Shown: piece by piece, positions 33,201 to 42,561 of the stretch
Numbering within the stretch: position 1 is the stretch's first letter
Layout: every line of letters begins with the position of its first letter
From: Flavobacteriaceae bacterium
GTDB taxonomy: Bacteria > Bacteroidota > Bacteroidia > Flavobacteriales > Weeksellaceae
NCBI GenBank assembly: GCA_030538275.1
Contig: JAUNUH010000005.1
Coordinates: 1 to 64,000 of the forward strand
DNA: 64,000 nt
Reading direction: 5' to 3'
The notes under the pieces: model-generated
Seen by the model: the letters and a program-made list of their open reading frames with translations, nothing else
Told to the model about the DNA's origin: nothing
The model's database searches: none
Program-made: the position numbers and the translations under genes

Positions 33201-36200
33201 TTTGTGAGAAGCATCCTTCTGGATTAGTTACCAAAACAAAAATGGTAGTTTCGCCAGAGCTATATGTTGTTGGGTTGGTAATCTCATTTATACCATTTGT
33301 CAAATCAGATTGCGACGGATAATATTGGAAAGTATAATTTTCTGAATTCCCAATAATAGTTTCGTTATCACTTGTTAAATTCCACACCAAATCGGTTGCT
33401 CCAGTTTCGCATAAGATAATTAATCCTGGATTTAGACTTAGACCATCATCAATAATCACATCAAATGTGGTAAAAGCAACACACCCACCTGCGCTTACAA
33501 CACGTACATATATGCTTGTAGTTCCTTCTTGCGCATCAAATTCATCTGGTGATTGGATAGCATTTTCCGCATCTGCAGCGTTCTCCTCAGTTAGATAGTA
33601 ACTCACAGTAACTCCTGATTCCCCTCCAGTAATGATATTTTCACTTGCGGTAAGATCAATAATTTCATTTCCTGTTGCATCCAAATCACAAACTTGAATA
33701 TCGGGAATAGTATTGGCTTGTGGTTGTTCCAAACCAATCAAGGTAATTTGTGAAACGCTTGAACATTCTTCTTCATTTTCCAGATGAACATAAATGATTT
33801 GACCATCTGTTCCAATGAATTCACTTGGATTTTCTATTGCATTATCTGTAATATGATCTGTTGCGTCTTGTTCAGATGTATAAAACGTAAGAATAATGCC
33901 TGTTTGGCCATCGGTTAGCGTATTTTCTGCATCGGTAAGATTATAGACCAGATTGCCTTCCAAGTCTGGACAAACACTCAATTCTGCAGGAATTATTACT
34001 GGGGTAGGGTCTAAAACAAGATTTATAGTAGTTATTGCAGAACAATCTTGGTCTGTACTTACAACTACCCAAATGGTGGTTTCTCCCGAAATATAGGCAG
34101 TAACATCGTCTGTAATGGGATTATTCCCATTATTGGCGTCGTCTTCACTGGTATAATAAGTAAAATTAAATGTATTGGAATTGGCTATGATTTGGTCGTT
34201 TTGAGAAGTTAAATCAAAAGCCTCTGAATTGTCATTGTCTATATCACACATACTAATTTCAACTTGGGCTAATTCCAAACCTGGCATGAGTGAAACAGGC
34301 ATTTCTATGGGGTTACGACAGCCGTTGTCATCTTCAACGACAATCCAGATCATTTCAGTTGTATTTAGTAGATTGTAATTAGAAGGATTGGCAATAGCAT
34401 TGCCTATGTTGAAGTTTTCTGCGTCTGTTTGATTATCAAAATAATAGAAATTCAAACCTGTTTGACCTGCAGATATTTCATCTTCATAAGTGGTAAGATC
34501 TACAATTTCGTCTCCCAACTCTGGGTTGTCACAAAATTGAACTGGTGCAGTAAATGTATATCCAGCCGGCCCATCATTGATTTCTAAAATGATTTGCGTG
34601 ATTCCATAACATCCATTTTCATCCACAGCTCTTACATAAACAATAGTCGTTTCCGTAATTTGAAATTCAGACGCATCGGTACCTTGTAAATAATTATCTT
34701 CAAAGTTTTCTGCATCTTCTTCATTTGGATAAAAATATAATGAATAAAATTGGTCTCCTAATAAGGCGGATTCGTATGAAAACAAGTTGAACTCAGAATA
34801 ATCAGAATCAAACGCAAGGCATCGAGTGTCAGTAAGGGGTTCAATATTTAGGCCATCAAGAAATTCCAAATTTATTGAAAAAATTCCGTGGCAACCATTG
34901 CTTGAATCTTCAACGCGCACATAAACAGTACCACTACCAGCTTCATAAGCATCTGTAGTAGTGATTTGTTCTTCTGCCAATTCTTGGTCAGCACCTCTTA
35001 CGCTTTCATAAAATCCTTCTATCGACCATGTATTGGGTTGATTATTCAATACATTGGCAGTAATAAAGTCCAAATCCCAAGCGGCTTCGTTGTCACCATC
35101 AGCATCACACATTTCAAAAGTGATGTCTTCTATATTTGGTGAGTCATAATCAAAATTAATATGAATTCTATCCTCAACAGTAATAGGGTCTTGTCCACAC
35201 AATTCATAAGTAACTTTTACATCGTAATAAGTATTAGTTCGAGGACAAACTGAAAGATTCTGGCCTGTCCCAACACGTACACCAGCAGAATTATACCACT
35301 GAATCTGTACTGGCATATCTGGACCATCAGGAATAAATCTCCAAGCTTCGTTCGAAGCACCCCATATTCCTGTATTTCTACCTGGCGCAGCTAATCCCTG
35401 CCCGTGATTAGGCCCTTGAATTCCAATTAAAGATGCTGTAGAAGAAGACCAATTACATGCTGGCTTATTATGAATATAAACATCAATATAGTTGGAGCCT
35501 TCCCACAAAACAATTTGCTGGGTGGTTCTTTGTGAACTTTGGGCAGATAAACAAGTACCACTACCGTATAAAGGAATGTTGTTATAATTCACAACAAACA
35601 TACGACAAGGATAGGCACCTTGAAATCCATAAGAAAACTGAGCTCCATTGGGTGGTGTCTGTCCATTTGTGGTTGGTGTAAACCAAATATCATGATAAGC
35701 ACCATTTATGGTGTTGAGCATATGCTGGTTGGGGCTGGTATTTGTGATGGGAAGCGTAGAGCTGTAAGCCCATTCATCATAATCTCGATTCAAATCAAAA
35801 TTTAATCTACCATTTGCACCTACTTGTACGCCTGATTCTTCATTTCCAAAAAAGCAGAAACGAAAAGCAGGAATCCCGCCAGATGCTCCTGGAAACGGAG
35901 TTGGCGCAGCCCAACTATCGTCTGCTGTATTCGTAATTCCAGCACCTTCAGCTACAGGAAATGGTGGCTGAAAAGGAATAGATTGAACTACATAAGTGGT
36001 TGTTTCTTTCATCACAGCATAATTTGCCGTAAGCGTTAAGCAGCCAGACTCATCTAATGGATAATTACAATTTACAGTGAAATTATTAGAATTTTCTACA
36101 GAGTCTAAAGCATGAACCGATGGGCAGGGAACATTGAGGTCATAAGCAACAATCACCAAAAAAGTTTCGGTTACAGCACAATCGGGGTTGCCAGAGTCGT

Positions 36201-36882
36201 CTGTTACGGTAAATGTTACTGTATATGAGCCGGCAGATGCATAAGTATGTGTTGCCGTTAATCCATTGGCTGAAGTTCCATCTCCAAAATCCCAAGTATA
36301 AGTGGCTCCAGCCGAGTTTTGCGAAAAAGTAGCACTTCCAGTGAAAGAAACACTCTCGCCCTCGGTGATGTTGACATGACCATCTGGACCCCGAGATGGA
36401 GAAGTGGTAACAGTAGGAACTATGGTTTGACAAGGAATTACGCAAGAAATTTCGGATACCCATCCTGGTCCTGTACCTGCATTATCTGAAATGAATACCA
36501 CCGTAAGACATCCAGAAGGGTTTACAGACAACTCCGAGGCGGTAATTGCCAGAGGTTGTTGTGGGACCCCCAAAGATTGTCCCGTAAGTGTTATCAACAA
36601 ATCTGCAGTCGTATCATCACCGTCATATATTTCGATATAGTCGGGACCGTTTTGCATAAGAATAGAGGTAAATAACAACTGAATCGCTAATTGTGGATCG
36701 GTTGTACGATCTGGACAAATAGTGAAAGTATAATTCTCATTATCTTCAAATCGACCCGATGGCCCACCCGAGTCATAAAACATACCCGAACAGGTGGTAA
36801 CCATTCCATCCTGCATATTATACTCCTGCCCAAATAAAAAGGAGAAAAAAAGTGGGAAAATCGTGAGTAAAAGTCGTCTCAT
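30214..36882 (-). CDS. giant T9SS type B repeat adhesin
   Basis: 2222 residues. Order: signal peptide (1-19); CUB-like domain (~25-150, NGPDYIEIYDGDD, SGCLTVVFISD); PKD domain (~170-250, YTWDFGDGTSANG); a region of ~300 residues with lectin-like features; then 15 repeats of ~90 residues starting at about 585, each with a CDxDxxGxxxxDLT-type acidic loop and a YYTSxxDAxNG strand; a late Ig-like segment; and a ~95-residue type B CTD (NIITPNDDGMNDYFRIPF, IYNRYGKLLF). Repeats 5-7, 8-10 and 11-13 look like copies of a three-repeat unit. It would be exported by the T9SS and anchored with the PorP/SprF partner, acting in adhesion or gliding. Confidence 0.9.
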   Translation of the reverse strand: MRRLLLTIFPLFFSFLFGQEYNMQDGMVTTCSGMFYDSGGPSGRFEDNENYTFTICPDRTTDPQLAIQLLFTSILMQNGPDYIEIYDGDDTTADLLITLTGQSLGVPQQPLAITASELSVNPSGCLTVVFISDNAGTGPGWVSEISCVIPCQTIVPTVTTSPSRGPDGHVNITEGESVSFTGSATFSQNSAGATYTWDFGDGTSANGLTATHTYASAGSYTVTFTVTDDSGNPDCAVTETFLVIVAYDLNVPCPSVHALDSVENSNNFTVNCNYPLDESGCLTLTANYAVMKETTTYVVQSIPFQPPFPVAEGAGITNTADDSWAAPTPFPGASGGIPAFRFCFFGNEESGVQVGANGRLNFDLNRDYDEWAYSSTLPITNTSPNQHMLNTINGAYHDIWFTPTTNGQTPPNGAQFSYGFQGAYPCRMFVVNYNNIPLYGSGTCLSAQSSQRTTQQIVLWEGSNYIDVYIHNKPACNWSSSTASLIGIQGPNHGQGLAAPGRNTGIWGASNEAWRFIPDGPDMPVQIQWYNSAGVRVGTGQNLSVCPRTNTYYDVKVTYELCGQDPITVEDRIHINFDYDSPNIEDITFEMCDADGDNEAAWDLDFITANVLNNQPNTWSIEGFYESVRGADQELAEEQITTTDAYEAGSGTVYVRVEDSSNGCHGIFSINLEFLDGLNIEPLTDTRCLAFDSDYSEFNLFSYESALLGDQFYSLYFYPNEEDAENFEDNYLQGTDASEFQITETTIVYVRAVDENGCYGITQIILEINDGPAGYTFTAPVQFCDNPELGDEIVDLTTYEDEISAGQTGLNFYYFDNQTDAENFNIGNAIANPSNYNLLNTTEMIWIVVEDDNGCRNPIEMPVSLMPGLELAQVEISMCDIDNDNSEAFDLTSQNDQIIANSNTFNFTYYTSEDDANNGNNPITDDVTAYISGETTIWVVVSTDQDCSAITTINLVLDPTPVIIPAELSVCPDLEGNLVYNLTDAENTLTDGQTGIILTFYTSEQDATDHITDNAIENPSEFIGTDGQIIYVHLENEEECSSVSQITLIGLEQPQANTIPDIQVCDLDATGNEIIDLTASENIITGGESGVTVSYYLTEENAADAENAIQSPDEFDAQEGTTSIYVRVVSAGGCVAFTTFDVIIDDGLSLNPGLIILCETGATDLVWNLTSDNETIIGNSENYTFQYYPSQSDLTNGINEITNPTTYSSGETTIFVLVTNPEGCFSQTTLTLEINDAPINNPAELFVCADEDGNLVYNLTDASAQILNGQTGITLTYFENAADADANNTIESIQDPTSFIGNEGQIIYVRLENENECFSISEITLNSYPGPEIFPGELLQACDLDANGSETMNLTQNAAIITNGDTTITLSYHTSLADATSGDNAIPDPTNYTAQEGTTVIFVRAVSENGCFSVNSFEVIIQDGLVLNPAELSKCDIGQDGTENWDLTLANEQIIANDENFTFNFYPSLADLQNGSNEINNTTTFASGSTLIHVLVTDANGCFSQTVLELILNEGPQIYPAELSVCADNNGNFVFDLSGASQQLLNGQSGITLNYYINQGDAQNNQTANAITNIGSFTGTDGQIIYVNMDDGTCAVVSEITLHALPEPVATQPENMEICDNDLSGSENINLSSQEADIIGTQTGLTLSYYTSQANAENAVNAIANPSAYSASTGTTTIYVRVDNGECFDVTSFDVIVHQGLPLTPASITLCDIGDDGSENFDITSMNSVISGGVNTYTLAYFASLNDLENNNPITGNLTQYASSGGVIYVQASLGDCSAHTQLTLNLQALPRVNNNELLVCDPEFDGVYGFNLTDLNSLVVNNTSGYSFSYYTSLANAEGGTNPMTQANANNITTLPMDIYVRVTETGRNPSCSNIAVVTLTQSEQTQVNTSIPAVQGCDDGFGTAVFDLSSMAGLVTNLTGNYWVSYHMSLTDAQNDINPIDPDNAQLTNGTIYVRVTADRKCPSITQFEVEVMPAPTAEIVAPVNFYCENESLQISAANFNPNYIYTWTNENGALLGITESLTLSGADGDQTVILTVTDASTGCSSSTEMDFDSVRIPSITHLETTHNSLSVTAMGEGPYEYSLDGVNWQSSPNFTGLLPGMYTVHIRSLAGGCIGTGMTTLILNISNIITPNDDGMNDYFRIPFMDSFRDEAGNVQASYFSIYNRYGKLLFSDTSSNEKTEFIWNGKSNGRNLPSGDYWYILKLADGRSATGHITIKHQ

Positions 36883-36891
36883 TTCTGCAAA

Positions 36892-37338
36892 TTATTTTTC
36901 TGTTCTGTTTTGGGGTAAAATACTAATGTAATAATTACCCAATTTGTATATCTCTCTCTTCACAGGGTAGGGGTTGATTTGATATTTTAAAATATTGAAG
37001 TTGGCTGAATAAACAAGATCACGCGTTAAATTTGGATTATATGCCGTATATAACGCTGTGGTGCTCAAGTCGGTAGCATTCATCAACTCATCAGATCCAC
37101 GCGCTTTTTCTAATGGAATTTCCATTACCTCAATCCTGTTGCGCAGCAAATCTTTTATATTTCTTAATAAAGACGGTCTTTCCATTACAAAGGTTGCGCC
37201 CCTTCCATAAACTTCTTCTATTTGAGCCCTCTCCTTGGTTGTTAATGGCGCTTTTACATTGTCAGAGAAATAAATTCGGGATTGCCCATACACGATTCCC
37301 GACAAAATAAAAACGAAAATTAAGCTTAGATATTTCAT
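36892..37338 (-). CDS. secreted protein of unknown function upstream of the adhesin
   Basis: 148 residues with a signal peptide (MKYLSLIFVFILSGIVYGQ). The mature part has a helical region (TTKERAQIEEVYGRGATFV) and a C-terminal beta-type stretch (KYQINPYPVKREIYKLGNYY). I do not recognise the family. It ends 9 bp before the adhesin start on the same strand and is the first gene of the adhesin/PorP unit, so a role in adhesin assembly or presentation is possible. Confidence 0.75.
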   Translation of the reverse strand: MKYLSLIFVFILSGIVYGQSRIYFSDNVKAPLTTKERAQIEEVYGRGATFVMERPSLLRNIKDLLRNRIEVMEIPLEKARGSDELMNATDLSTTALYTAYNPNLTRDLVYSANFNILKYQINPYPVKREIYKLGNYYISILPQNRTEK

Positions 37339-37360
37339 TTCTTGCTGAATTGATAATTAA

Positions 37361-37368
37361 CAAATATA
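37361..37368 (-). promoter_or_regulatory. -7 promoter element of the adhesin operon
   Basis: CAAATATA reads TATATTTG on the minus strand, fitting TAnnTTTG, 23 bp before the start at 37338. No good -33 element was seen at the usual distance. Confidence 0.45.
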
Positions 37369-37536
37369 ATTAACTTCTAACTAATAAATAAAAAAATTGG
37401 ACAAATATTGTATTTACAGGCAAAATTTAACTTAAATCAAAATTATATCCGCACATGCATAGTAAATTTTCTCATACACGGTTAAACCTTTTAAAAATTG
37501 GAATGTCTTATAATAAATCGTAAAATATTTGAATTT

Positions 37537-37899
37537 ATGAAAAATATATTATTCATCGCTATTATAGGTATTTTCTCTCTGAGCTCTAGCGTGCAAGCAC
37601 AACAAGTGAAAGGAAAAAAAGACAAAGTTGAAATGCTGGAAAAAATGAAAGAAAAACTACAACTTTCTGATAATCAAATTTCCCAAATCAAAGCCATTGA
37701 TGCCAAATATGAAGGTCGGGAGACTGAAATAGTAAAGAAAATGAGTGAAATAAAGGAAGAGCACAACGCTTTGAAAACAGAAAAGAAAGCCGAAATCGAC
37801 AAGATTTTAACGAATGAACAACGCGAAAAAATAAAAATTTGGAGAGAAGAGCACAAAAATAATTTCCAAAAAAATAAAGCAGAAATGCGCCGAAAATAA
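37537..37899 (+). CDS. Spy/CpxP-like periplasmic helical protein
   Basis: 120 residues from the ATG at 37537, chosen because the signal peptide (MKNILFIAIIGIFSLSSSVQA) begins there; an ATG at 37498 would prefix 13 charged residues. The mature part is almost wholly helical and charged, with LQLSDNQISQIKAIDAKY and ILTNEQREKIKIWREEHK, resembling the LTxxQ motifs of Spy/CpxP or LTXXQ proteins. It may be a periplasmic chaperone or stress protein. It ends at a strong terminator. Confidence 0.75.
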   Translation: MKNILFIAIIGIFSLSSSVQAQQVKGKKDKVEMLEKMKEKLQLSDNQISQIKAIDAKYEGRETEIVKKMSEIKEEHNALKTEKKAEIDKILTNEQREKIKIWREEHKNNFQKNKAEMRRK

Positions 37900-37948
37900 A
37901 CCTCAGAATTTAATTTTTATAGTTTTGGTTAAATACAATGTAGAGGTG

Positions 37949-37974
37949 AATCCCGGAGAAATCCGGGATTTTTT
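37949..37974 (+). terminator. rho-independent terminator
   Basis: AATCCCGGA (37949-37957) and TCCGGGATT (37962-37970) form a 9-bp stem with a GAAA loop, followed by T6 (37969-37974). It ends the Spy-like gene. Confidence 0.9.
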
Positions 37975-37995
37975 GTTGATTTCAAATGGGATGAA

Positions 37996-39471
37996 TTAAT
38001 AAGCTTTTGCAAAAAGTACCCTTTTTGAACTTTCATTTCCGGATAATATACACTTTCCATTCTCATTCTGCGCATCTAGAGGAATACAACGAATCGTAGC
38101 TTTGGTTAATTCTTTAATCTTTTCTTCAGTTTCTGCTGTACCATCCCAATGCGCCGATAAAAAGCCGCCTTTTTCTTCTAAAACTTGTTGAAATTCTTCC
38201 CACGAATTGACTTCAGTAATATGTGAATTCCTGAATTCCAGTGCCTTTTCGAAAATTGATGCATCTATATCTTCCAATAAAAGGGGTATGTCATCAGACA
38301 AATTTGCGATAGGTAGAAACTCTTTGCTCAAATTGTCACGTCGTGCAACTTCTGCTTGTCCTTTTTCTAGATCTCGTGGACCCAAACCAATTCTTACAGG
38401 AACTCCTTTTAATTCGTATTCTGCAAACTTCCATCCTGGTTTTTGCTTGTCATCATTATCATATTTTACAGAAATTCCCTTTTCTTTCAATTGATTTACA
38501 ATATGATTAGCCGTTTCGTCTATTTGATTTTTTTGTTCGTCATTGAAATAAATCGGAATAATCACAACCTGTATAGGCGCAAGCGTAGAAGGTAATACCA
38601 GCCCATGATCATCTGAATGTGCCATTATCAGAGCACCCATTAATCGCGTCGAAACCCCCCAAGATGTTGCCCATACATATTCTTGCTGGCCATCTTTGTT
38701 GGTGAATTTCACGTCAAAAGCATTAGCAAAATTCTGACCCAAAAAGTGAGAGGTTCCTGCTTGTAAAGCCTTGCCATCCTGCATCAAAGCCTCAATACAA
38801 TAGGTGTCTTCTGCACCCGCAAACCGTTCTGAATCGGTCTTCACGCCTTTTACAACGGGTAATTTCATGTAATTTTCCGCAAAATCGGCATATACGTGCA
38901 GCATTTGCACCGTTTCGTCAATGGCCTCTTGCTTGGTGGCATGCGCGGTATGCCCTTCTTGCCACAAAAACTCTGTTGTACGCAAAAACAAGCGGGTTCG
39001 CATCTCCCATCGCACTACATTTGCCCATTGATTGATAAGAATGGGTAAATCACGATAAGATTGAATCCAATTCTTGTACGTACTCCAGATGATAGCCTCT
39101 GATGTAGGCCGAACCACCAACTCTTCTTCCAATTTGGCATCGGAATCTACGATCAGTTTGCCCGCATTTTCTGGATCATTTTTTAATCGGTAGTGGGTTA
39201 CCACTGCACATTCTTTGGCAAAACCTTCAGCGTTTTTTTCTTCTGCTTCAAACATACTCTTAGGAACAAAAAGAGGGAAATACGCATTTTGATGCCCCGT
39301 TTCTTTGAACATTTTGTCGAGTTGAGCTTGCATTTTCTCCCAAATGGCATAGCCATAAGGTTTAATGACCATGCATCCGCGAACGGCTGAATTTTCTGCC
39401 AAATCGGCAGACACGACCAATTCGTTGTACCATTTGCTGTAATCTGTTGCACGCGAAGTTAATTTTGCCAT
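37996..39471 (-). CDS. proS: prolyl-tRNA synthetase (short, archaeal/eukaryotic-like type)
   Basis: 491 residues, the size of the ProRS type without the editing insertion domain. Class II motifs are visible: [18 protein letters not shown] and [27 protein letters not shown] (motif 2), then [24 protein letters not shown] before motif 3. The C-terminus ends in KAY with a zinc-type domain ([16 protein letters not shown]). It charges tRNA-Pro. Single-gene unit with its own promoter. Confidence 0.95.
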   Translation of the reverse strand: MAKLTSRATDYSKWYNELVVSADLAENSAVRGCMVIKPYGYAIWEKMQAQLDKMFKETGHQNAYFPLFVPKSMFEAEEKNAEGFAKECAVVTHYRLKNDPENAGKLIVDSDAKLEEELVVRPTSEAIIWSTYKNWIQSYRDLPILINQWANVVRWEMRTRLFLRTTEFLWQEGHTAHATKQEAIDETVQMLHVYADFAENYMKLPVVKGVKTDSERFAGAEDTYCIEALMQDGKALQAGTSHFLGQNFANAFDVKFTNKDGQQEYVWATSWGVSTRLMGALIMAHSDDHGLVLPSTLAPIQVVIIPIYFNDEQKNQIDETANHIVNQLKEKGISVKYDNDDKQKPGWKFAEYELKGVPVRIGLGPRDLEKGQAEVARRDNLSKEFLPIANLSDDIPLLLEDIDASIFEKALEFRNSHITEVNSWEEFQQVLEEKGGFLSAHWDGTAETEEKIKELTKATIRCIPLDAQNENGKCILSGNESSKRVLFAKAY

Positions 39472-39559
39472 AATTTATATCTTTATTCCTTTGGCCATGC
39501 GGTAATTAACACATCATGGCATATATTTTGTTTTATTTTTAACAGTTAAAAAAGAAAGG

Positions 39560-39587
39560 CAAATTTAATTAATTACTATCTTTACAA
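39560..39587 (-). promoter_or_regulatory. Bacteroidota-type promoter of proS
   Basis: On the minus strand TTG (39587-39585) and TAAATTTG (39567-39560) are 17 bp apart, matching the -33/-7 consensus. The leader to the ATG at 39471 would be about 85 nt. Confidence 0.5.
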
Positions 39588-39604
39588 GAAATAATATTTA
39601 CAAG

Positions 39605-40822
39605 ATGAAACCTATACATACAAACGTCAAAAAAATCTTCGGTAGAGTCCTTCCCATCGGATTGATAATCGTCGGAGTTTCGTCTTGTTCTGTTTCCCAG
39701 AATACGACAAAAGAAAGCGATGGTATTTATTATGATCCATCGACTGCCCCCGCACAAGAAGTAGTTGTGCAGGATGTAGAATATCGCCAAAGCGAAGAAA
39801 CCTATACTTATAATCAAAAACCGACTCAAAATTACCAAGAGCCAATTCGTATTGGTGGAAAATATTTTGACGAGGACGGAAATGCACCAGAAACTTCAGA
39901 ATCATACACCAACTCGCCTACCTATAATGATGATCGTGTTGTAATTCTTAACAATAACGATGATTATGTAGAATGGGGAGATAACCAAGGTGTGGATGTT
40001 TATGTAAACAATTATTATGGCTACGGCTACGGCTGGAATCCATATTCCTATTGGAGACCATGGAGATATAATTCCTGGTACAGTCCACATTGGTCTTTTG
40101 GATGGAATTATGGCTGGAGCAGCTGGGGATATTCACCCTTTTCCTATGGTTGGGGTTGGCCACATTATGCTTATGGCGGATTTTATGGTCCTTACGGATT
40201 CTATGGTCCTTATAGCCCATACGGCTACGGATATGGTTACCCATACGGATATGGCTATCCAAGATATTACGGAAATAATTGGTATAGAAATGAATATGTA
40301 CGCGATGTGTATCGTGGAAAAGGAAATACCAACGGCATTACCCGTACTACAGACAATAGAGCCAAATCTGCTACAGATGTTCAGCCACGTATCCGAAGAG
40401 AAGCACCCGCTTCTGCAGCTGTGAATACAACCAACCCGAACACCAGGGTGAAAACTTCACAGCCGGCAAGAACACAGAACGATGTTAATATTCGTCCTAG
40501 ACAAACCCGTACATATGATACCAACGTGCGTCCACCTGTAAGTACCGACCAGGAAGTGCGTACACCCGCTAGAACAAGAGAGGTTCGTCCACAAACGACG
40601 CCTGTTCCTAGACAAACGACACCAAGAAGAGAGGCGCAACCGGTTCCGGAAACCAGATCAACTGCACCTAAACAAAGGTCTAATGATTATAACACTGCGC
40701 CAGCAAGAACACGTAGCAATTCTACAATAAGTACACCTTCTAGGTCAAATTCAAGTTGGGGTGGAAGTAGTGGCTCAACAGGTTCTAGCAGTAGATCATC
40801 TGGTGGTGGAATTAGAAGATAA
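39605..40822 (+). CDS. Tyr/Gly/Trp-rich lipoprotein of low complexity
   Basis: 405 residues. A lipoprotein signal ends at GVSSCSVS (Cys at residue 28). Residues ~135-240 are strikingly rich in Tyr, Gly, Trp and Pro, with repeats such as YGYGYGYPYGYGYPRYYG. The C-terminal ~150 residues are basic and rich in Arg, Thr, Pro and Ser, ending in a Ser/Gly tail (SSRSSGGGIRR). I do not recognise a domain. It lies 28 bp upstream of the FadL-type channel gene and is probably co-transcribed, which suggests an envelope structural role. Confidence 0.8.
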   Translation: MKPIHTNVKKIFGRVLPIGLIIVGVSSCSVSQNTTKESDGIYYDPSTAPAQEVVVQDVEYRQSEETYTYNQKPTQNYQEPIRIGGKYFDEDGNAPETSESYTNSPTYNDDRVVILNNNDDYVEWGDNQGVDVYVNNYYGYGYGWNPYSYWRPWRYNSWYSPHWSFGWNYGWSSWGYSPFSYGWGWPHYAYGGFYGPYGFYGPYSPYGYGYGYPYGYGYPRYYGNNWYRNEYVRDVYRGKGNTNGITRTTDNRAKSATDVQPRIRREAPASAAVNTTNPNTRVKTSQPARTQNDVNIRPRQTRTYDTNVRPPVSTDQEVRTPARTREVRPQTTPVPRQTTPRREAQPVPETRSTAPKQRSNDYNTAPARTRSNSTISTPSRSNSSWGGSSGSTGSSSRSSGGGIRR

Positions 40823-40850
40823 ATAACAATTTAGCATTACAAATATTTAA

Positions 40851-42281
40851 ATGAAGAAAACATTCATCATAGCCGGATTATTGGGGTTATCAGCTGTTAC
40901 CTTTGGTCAACAAAATTTGGTAACCCAGTACCCGGAAGAATTATATCAATATGGCGGTAGTGGAAGTATGGGAGGTACCGCAAGATTTCAATCTATGAGC
41001 GGCGCCATGGGTGCGCTTGGCGGAGACTTGTCTGCTGTTTCTATAAATCCTGCAGGTGCAGCGGTATTTCTGAATTCAGAAGGGGCCATCACAGCAGGTG
41101 TGAATATGAGCAAATATGATTTAGGTAATCATGCTGGCGACAAATTCAGTGATTCAAAGTTTAATTTGGATCAATTGGGTGCAGTTCTAGTTTTTGACCA
41201 ACTCAACAGTTCTAATTGGCGAAATGTTGCTATTGCTATGAACTATCAAAACAGTAATATTGTAAACGAAGCTTTGAAATTCACTCCGAATACCAGCAAT
41301 GTCAACGGCGATCGCATGAGCGAATATTATACCGAAAGAAGCGGTAGCTCATCGGTTACAAGCATAGATGTTGCTGCGAATTATCAGGATAAAATATATA
41401 TCGGTGGCGGTTTCAAATTCCATACTTTCGAGGCGCTCAACTTTGAGGCCATGCGCGTTTTTGAAAGCGCTTATGATAATTCCTATAATTATATCAAAGA
41501 TTTTACGCCAAATTCTAGAGTAGGATCAGGCGTTTCGGCGAGTGTGGGAATTATAGGAAAAGTAAATCAAAATTTGCGTCTTGGTGCCTCTTATCAATCA
41601 CCAACTTGGTATGTGGATAATGAAGAGGTTTTGAGAGAATACGCTATGTACAATGGTTCGGATTCAGAAGGGGATTATTATTATATTTCTTCAGAACAAA
41701 AGTTGTACCTTAATGATTTGACCTCGGCGCACAAATTCACTGGTTCTGCTGCATTGGTGTTGGGTCAACAAGGATTAATCAGTGCTGATTATACCTATAC
41801 AGATTATAGTTCGGCAAAGTTTAAACCAGAAGATTCTTTCTCTCCCGAAAATCAATTTATTGAAAATGCCATGAAAGGAACGAGTTCTGTGAAAATTGGT
41901 GCAGAAGCAAGATTTAATGATTTTAGAGTGAGAGGAGGTTTCAGATATGAGCAATCTCCATTTGAAGAGACAGATTTGTTAGGTAATGGTGATAAATTTC
42001 AATTGTTTGGTGATTTGACCGGGTTCTCATTAGGAGCAGGTTACAATTTCAATAATTTCTATATCGATGCCGCTTACAGCATGTATCAACGAGACAGAGC
42101 TTATGTGGTAGCTGGAAACTTCTATGACAACAGAGGTTCGGTTTCTGCAGATGAATTCACACAAGAAGAGGCTCTAAACGCTTTGAGTTTGAATGCAGCA
42201 GAAAGAGGATTTCAACAGTCTTTAAAAGATGTAAAAGAGCAACAAGGAAATATTGCACTTACAGTAGGTTTTAGGTTTTAA
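40851..42281 (+). CDS. OmpP1/FadL/TodX family outer membrane transporter
   Basis: 476 residues with a signal peptide ending at TFGQ. The mature N-terminus includes GGTARFQSMSGAMGALGGDLSAVSINPAGAA, the NPA-type hatch motif of FadL/OmpP1 channels. The remainder is a long series of amphipathic beta strands ending in ALTVGFRF, a barrel-type C-terminal Phe. It would carry hydrophobic molecules across the outer membrane; substrate unknown. Terminated by the hairpin at 42309. Confidence 0.9.
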   Translation: MKKTFIIAGLLGLSAVTFGQQNLVTQYPEELYQYGGSGSMGGTARFQSMSGAMGALGGDLSAVSINPAGAAVFLNSEGAITAGVNMSKYDLGNHAGDKFSDSKFNLDQLGAVLVFDQLNSSNWRNVAIAMNYQNSNIVNEALKFTPNTSNVNGDRMSEYYTERSGSSSVTSIDVAANYQDKIYIGGGFKFHTFEALNFEAMRVFESAYDNSYNYIKDFTPNSRVGSGVSASVGIIGKVNQNLRLGASYQSPTWYVDNEEVLREYAMYNGSDSEGDYYYISSEQKLYLNDLTSAHKFTGSAALVLGQQGLISADYTYTDYSSAKFKPEDSFSPENQFIENAMKGTSSVKIGAEARFNDFRVRGGFRYEQSPFEETDLLGNGDKFQLFGDLTGFSLGAGYNFNNFYIDAAYSMYQRDRAYVVAGNFYDNRGSVSADEFTQEEALNALSLNAAERGFQQSLKDVKEQQGNIALTVGFRF

Positions 42282-42308
42282 ATTTTATGGTTTATTAGTA
42301 ATTATGCA

Positions 42309-42336
42309 GAGTCGGTTTTTTGACCGGCTCTTTTTT
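42309..42336 (+). terminator. rho-independent terminator of the FadL-type gene
   Basis: GAGTCGGT (42309-42316) pairs with ACCGGCTC (42323-42330), with one G-T pair and a 6-nt loop, then T6. Confidence 0.85.
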
Positions 42337-42502
42337 ATTCATAAAATGGGATTGTGCAACAAACTTGGAAAGTCTGTGGAGCATTCATTCCAAGATTTTA
42401 TTCTGATTGAATGGATTTATAAATTCTAAGGTATTGCCTTTTATTTAACTTTAGCCAAATTCATTTTAAAACTAAAAATATCTATCAGATAAAAAATGAC
42501 CC

Positions 42503-42536
42503 AAAAAAATAGCCGCCTCTCAAATGAAGACGGCTA
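42503..42536 (-). terminator. terminator after mscL
   Basis: TAGCCG (42510-42515) and CGGCTA (42531-42536) form a stem; on the minus strand it runs into T7 (42509-42503). It is 26 bp after the mscL stop. The stretch 42337-42502 holds no recognisable gene. Confidence 0.7.
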
Positions 42537-42561
42537 CAATTTTTTTATTTAAATTATAGAA

